Shown here one piece after another: positions 61,190 to 64,000 of a stretch of 64,000 nt of DNA. Source of the stretch: Edaphobacter lichenicola (GTDB lineage Bacteria; Acidobacteriota; Terriglobia; Terriglobales; Acidobacteriaceae); contig NZ_CP073696.1 in assembly GCF_025264645.1 (NCBI RefSeq), positions 744,001-808,000 on the forward strand. Direction: 5' to 3'. The position numbers and the translations under genes are program-made. Under the pieces are notes generated by a model that saw nothing but the letters and a program-made list of their open reading frames with translations, was not told where the DNA came from and ran no database searches. The first letter of the stretch is position 1. Each line of letters opens with the position of its first letter.

Positions 61190-63403
61190 ATGAAGATCCG
61201 AGCCGCACAATGCTTGCTTTTGATCTGTTCCCTGGCGGCTGGCCGATATGGTGATTCACAAGAGAGTCCTAAACACGACAAAAAGGATCGCCCAAAGCTT
61301 GGCCTCGTTCTCGAGGGAGGCGGCGCGTTGGGACTTGCTCATATCGGAGTCATAACGTGGCTGGAGGAGCATCGCATTCCCGTTAGTTATGTTGCCGGAA
61401 CGAGCATGGGAGGCTTGGTTGGTGGGATATACGCAACTGGTCGCTCTCCTGCTGAGGTCAGGGAACTCATTAACGGCATCAACTGGGATCAGGTCCTGAG
61501 TGGAACAATACCATTTCCAGACCTTTCCTTTCGGCGTAAACAAGATGCTCACGAAGTACCGGGGTCACTCGAATTTGGCTTGCGTGACGGACTGCGGTTT
61601 CCTTCGGGGTTCAACACAGGTCAAGAAGTTAATCTGGTTCTCGATCGGGTTGCACTTCCATATTCGGAGATTTCTAGTTTTAACGATCTCCCGATCCCGT
61701 TCGCGTGTGTGGCCAGCGATCTCATCACTGGCAAGCCGCATGTCTTCCGCGACGGCTCTCTCGCGTTTGCTATGAGATCGACCATGTCGCTCCCGGGCAT
61801 CTTCACGCCGGTTCGATCTGGAAAACATCTCTACGCAGATGGCTTCCTGCTCGATAATCTTCCGATAGACGTCGGCAAAGAGATGGGAGCCGATTTAGTG
61901 CTTGGAGTCCATCTGGAGACTGCTCCACTGGATCCTAAGACGGACCTGTCAAGCTTCGGCGTACTGGGCCAATCCATCTCCGTGATGTCGGCTGTGAACG
62001 TACTTCGTTCGATGGAGCAGGCCGATATCCTTCTAACCGTTCCACTGCAAAAGTACAGCACTCTCGACTACAACAAGGCCGATGCGATCATTAAAGTGGG
62101 CTACGACGCGGCGGCCGCAAAGGCTTCCGTGTTATCTGCTTTTTCGGTGAGTGAAGCTGAGTGGGAGGAATATATTGCGGTCCGAAATTCTCGACGGAGG
62201 ACTGCACCAACGCCAAAATTTGTTGAAGTTGTGGGCGCTACCAATCCTGCAATGGCAAAGGCGATGGAGAAGCAGATGGCCCCCCTTGTTGGTGTGCCAG
62301 TCGATTCGAAGAAGGTAGACGAGGACATGATGGCCATCGTCGGCCAGGGTCGCTTTTCTACTTCCACATATTCGATGGTTGAGAAGAACGGCGAACAAGG
62401 GCTGCAAGTTCAGACCGAGCAAAAATCTTATGCTCCTCCCATCGTGCGTCCTCTCATCTTGATTGATGGCTCAGATTACAACAATGTCCTCTTTAGCATC
62501 GGAGCCAGGATCACTTTTATGGATGTAGGGAGCTATCGGTCGGAGTTGCGCACCGACGTGCTTCTCGGATCACAATATCTTTTGTCGGGCGAGTATTATC
62601 ATCCGTTGACTACAACGAGTAACTGGTTCGTCTCGCCCCGGCTTGGAGCAAATAGCAATCAATTTAACATTTATTCAGGTGATACTCTGCAGGCCAGCTA
62701 CCGTATACGTCAGTTCCTCGGCGGACTCGATGCCGGATACGCATTTGGGAGAACAGGCGAATTCAGGCTGGGGTATGAGGGCGGCTATGAAAGAACTCGT
62801 CCGGAGATTGGCAACGTGCCAGTACTGCCGACAACTTCTGGGGCAACCGGGGACTTCAGGATCCAATACCAGTTAGTGACACTTGACGATCCCGTCATCC
62901 CTCGCTCTGGCACCAGCCTGCTGATGTACACAAAAGGGTACAACACGAATCCCGCCGCGCCGGGGCCCTTTCCTCTATCTGAGATACAGACTCAGCATTT
63001 CTTCCGCCTGAGTGCTCCGACGTCTGTTTTTGTTTCTGCTGACGGCGGCAGCAGCTTTGGCTACAAGACTGGAATACCGACGTTCTCTCTCGGCGGTTCT
63101 CGTCAGCTGGTTGCGTGGAGCACGAACGAATTGCTTACGAATCAATATTTTCTTGGACAGCTGGGCTACATCCGGGAGTTGGCGAAGCTACCGCCGTTTT
63201 TGGGCAGTTCAGTGAACGTTCTAGGATTATTTGAGGTAGGGAAGACGTACAAGCTGCCCAATTGGACGAGTCCACCAAACCTCCCACTGGATGTTGCAGG
63301 AGGGATTCTCGTGAACACGATATTTGGCCCGGTTTTAGTTGCCGGTTCAGTTGGCGACTACGGTCACGCACGCTTCTTTTTTCGGATTGGCAGGGTCTTC
63401 TAA
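61190..63403 (+). CDS. PlpD-like patatin phospholipase with beta-barrel (type Vd)
   Basis: 737 residues with a signal peptide. The patatin domain (about 35-310) has the oxyanion GGGALGLAH, nucleophile GTSMGG and the DGF version of the DGG motif (YADGFLLDN). A POTRA-like stretch (about 350-440) and a sixteen-strand-like outer-membrane barrel (about 470-737, ending FFFRIGRVF) follow. This is the type Vd autotransporter layout of PlpD/FplA, in which the phospholipase is placed at or beyond the outer membrane. The ATG at 61190 begins the signal peptide. Confidence 0.9.
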   Translation: MKIRAAQCLLLICSLAAGRYGDSQESPKHDKKDRPKLGLVLEGGGALGLAHIGVITWLEEHRIPVSYVAGTSMGGLVGGIYATGRSPAEVRELINGINWDQVLSGTIPFPDLSFRRKQDAHEVPGSLEFGLRDGLRFPSGFNTGQEVNLVLDRVALPYSEISSFNDLPIPFACVASDLITGKPHVFRDGSLAFAMRSTMSLPGIFTPVRSGKHLYADGFLLDNLPIDVGKEMGADLVLGVHLETAPLDPKTDLSSFGVLGQSISVMSAVNVLRSMEQADILLTVPLQKYSTLDYNKADAIIKVGYDAAAAKASVLSAFSVSEAEWEEYIAVRNSRRRTAPTPKFVEVVGATNPAMAKAMEKQMAPLVGVPVDSKKVDEDMMAIVGQGRFSTSTYSMVEKNGEQGLQVQTEQKSYAPPIVRPLILIDGSDYNNVLFSIGARITFMDVGSYRSELRTDVLLGSQYLLSGEYYHPLTTTSNWFVSPRLGANSNQFNIYSGDTLQASYRIRQFLGGLDAGYAFGRTGEFRLGYEGGYERTRPEIGNVPVLPTTSGATGDFRIQYQLVTLDDPVIPRSGTSLLMYTKGYNTNPAAPGPFPLSEIQTQHFFRLSAPTSVFVSADGGSSFGYKTGIPTFSLGGSRQLVAWSTNELLTNQYFLGQLGYIRELAKLPPFLGSSVNVLGLFEVGKTYKLPNWTSPPNLPLDVAGGILVNTIFGPVLVAGSVGDYGHARFFFRIGRVF

Positions 63404-63551
63404 GCTTTTGATACACCGCACCAAGTCGATGGGGTGAGTCGTTGACGAGTGATGTCTAAGGCCCAAGAGCACATTGAGATCGCGTTTTTCTAATTAATGT
63501 ACGCGTGGAATCAGTGCTGATTCGCTTGAGGAGACTAACGATGCGCGCCTG

Positions 63552-63980
63552 TCATCGTTTGGTTTGCGAAGCGGTTGGCGGAGCATTGGATGCAAACCTG
63601 CCTCCACTGAAAACAGTATCAATGGCTCGGGTGAGATCTTCAGTTACGCGAGACTTAAAGACGTAGCCGAATGCACCGAGATCAAACGCGGCATTCACAA
63701 AATCAATATCTTCATGTACTGTCAGGAAAATTATCTTCACAGGAGAACCGATTTCTTTTAAGCGCCTCGCGACTTCGAAGCCAGTCAGATCTCCTAGAGA
63801 GAGATCCAAAATGGCGAGGTCAGGACCGAGCTTGGCGATCTGATCTAGGACAGAAGTGCCGTTAGAAAGAGCTGCCACTACTTTATACTTCGGTTGCAAC
63901 ATCTCTACGAGGGTTGTTAATAACGCTGAGTTGTCGTCAGCCAACAGGAGCGCCGGGGATGCCACAATCTCTGTCATCAT
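63552..63980 (-). CDS. receiver-only response regulator
   Basis: 142 residues: a single CheY-like receiver with LADD, the phospho-acceptor in LAILDLSLGD and Lys in YVFKSR; the tail of 15 residues has no output domain. It begins 20 bases from the right edge, so the upstream partner (a kinase is likely) lies outside the window. It converges on the patatin gene. Confidence 0.85.
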   Translation of the reverse strand: MMTEIVASPALLLADDNSALLTTLVEMLQPKYKVVAALSNGTSVLDQIAKLGPDLAILDLSLGDLTGFEVARRLKEIGSPVKIIFLTVHEDIDFVNAAFDLGAFGYVFKSRVTEDLTRAIDTVFSGGRFASNAPPTASQTKR

Positions 63981-64000
63981 GGATGAAATTCCTGTGCGTT

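Noticed and set aside
1..64000. CRISPR array or intact prophage
   Set aside because: No regularly spaced direct repeats of 24-40 bases, no cas genes and no run of phage structural genes were found.

Overview
The window looks like a chromosome segment of an Acidobacteriota bacterium, most likely class Terriglobia (Edaphobacter/Granulicella-like). This is inferred from gene content: a bacillithiol ligase BshC, PolX, secreted NHL and choice-of-anchor-D proteins, two CadC/ToxR-like sensors with beta-propeller or TPR sensor parts, and many short dispersed intergenic hairpins. No 16S rRNA is present, so the genus is not fixed. No CRISPR array, complete insertion sequence or intact prophage was seen.

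Positions 1-13,000 hold the most unusual locus. After the tail of a SpoIIE-type phosphatase come a front-end-type fatty acid desaturase and a CYP4-like P450 (minus strand). Divergent from them is a 1,109-residue fatty-acyl-AMP ligase / acyl carrier protein / thioester reductase fusion, followed by an MmpL/RND lipid exporter. A lipocalin-like secreted protein lies between the last two on the minus strand. An MBOAT O-acyltransferase and a membrane-anchored SGNH protein follow as an overlapping pair. Together they suggest a compact pathway that desaturates, oxidises, activates and reductively releases a long acyl chain, then exports it. No ketosynthase or condensation domain is present.

Positions 13,000-20,400 carry an outer-membrane barrel and a 1,134-residue NHL/ASH secreted protein. 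The latter is translationally coupled to two small upstream genes and lies opposite a ToxR-like winged-helix/PD40 receptor. Positions 20,700-27,000 form a redox and detoxification region. A TetX-like and a Rox/PheA-like flavin monooxygenase are coupled, with a divergent TetR regulator and a double palindromic operator. Two SDR enzymes follow, the second divergent from another TetR gene across two CGGGGA-N3-TCCCCG operators. Positions 27,000-27,820 contain decayed integrase and SnoaL-like genes beside tRNA-Cys and tRNA-Gly, the scar of an old integration.

Positions 27,900-38,000 are mostly core genes: a PAS histidine kinase, a probable operon purC-cvpA-Fis-type regulator-secretin, and smc with an unusual head insertion. 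Positions 38,000-56,000 mix housekeeping genes (ymdB-like phosphodiesterase, polX, cold-shock protein, Nudix hydrolase, bshC, uup-like ABC-F) with envelope proteins of unknown role, a His-rich 64-residue protein, a CadC-like TPR sensor and many short intergenic repeats. Positions 56,000-64,000 hold membrane and secreted proteins of unknown function, a phenol-degradation-type outer-membrane protein, a NarL-type regulator, a PlpD-like patatin-barrel protein and a receiver-only regulator.
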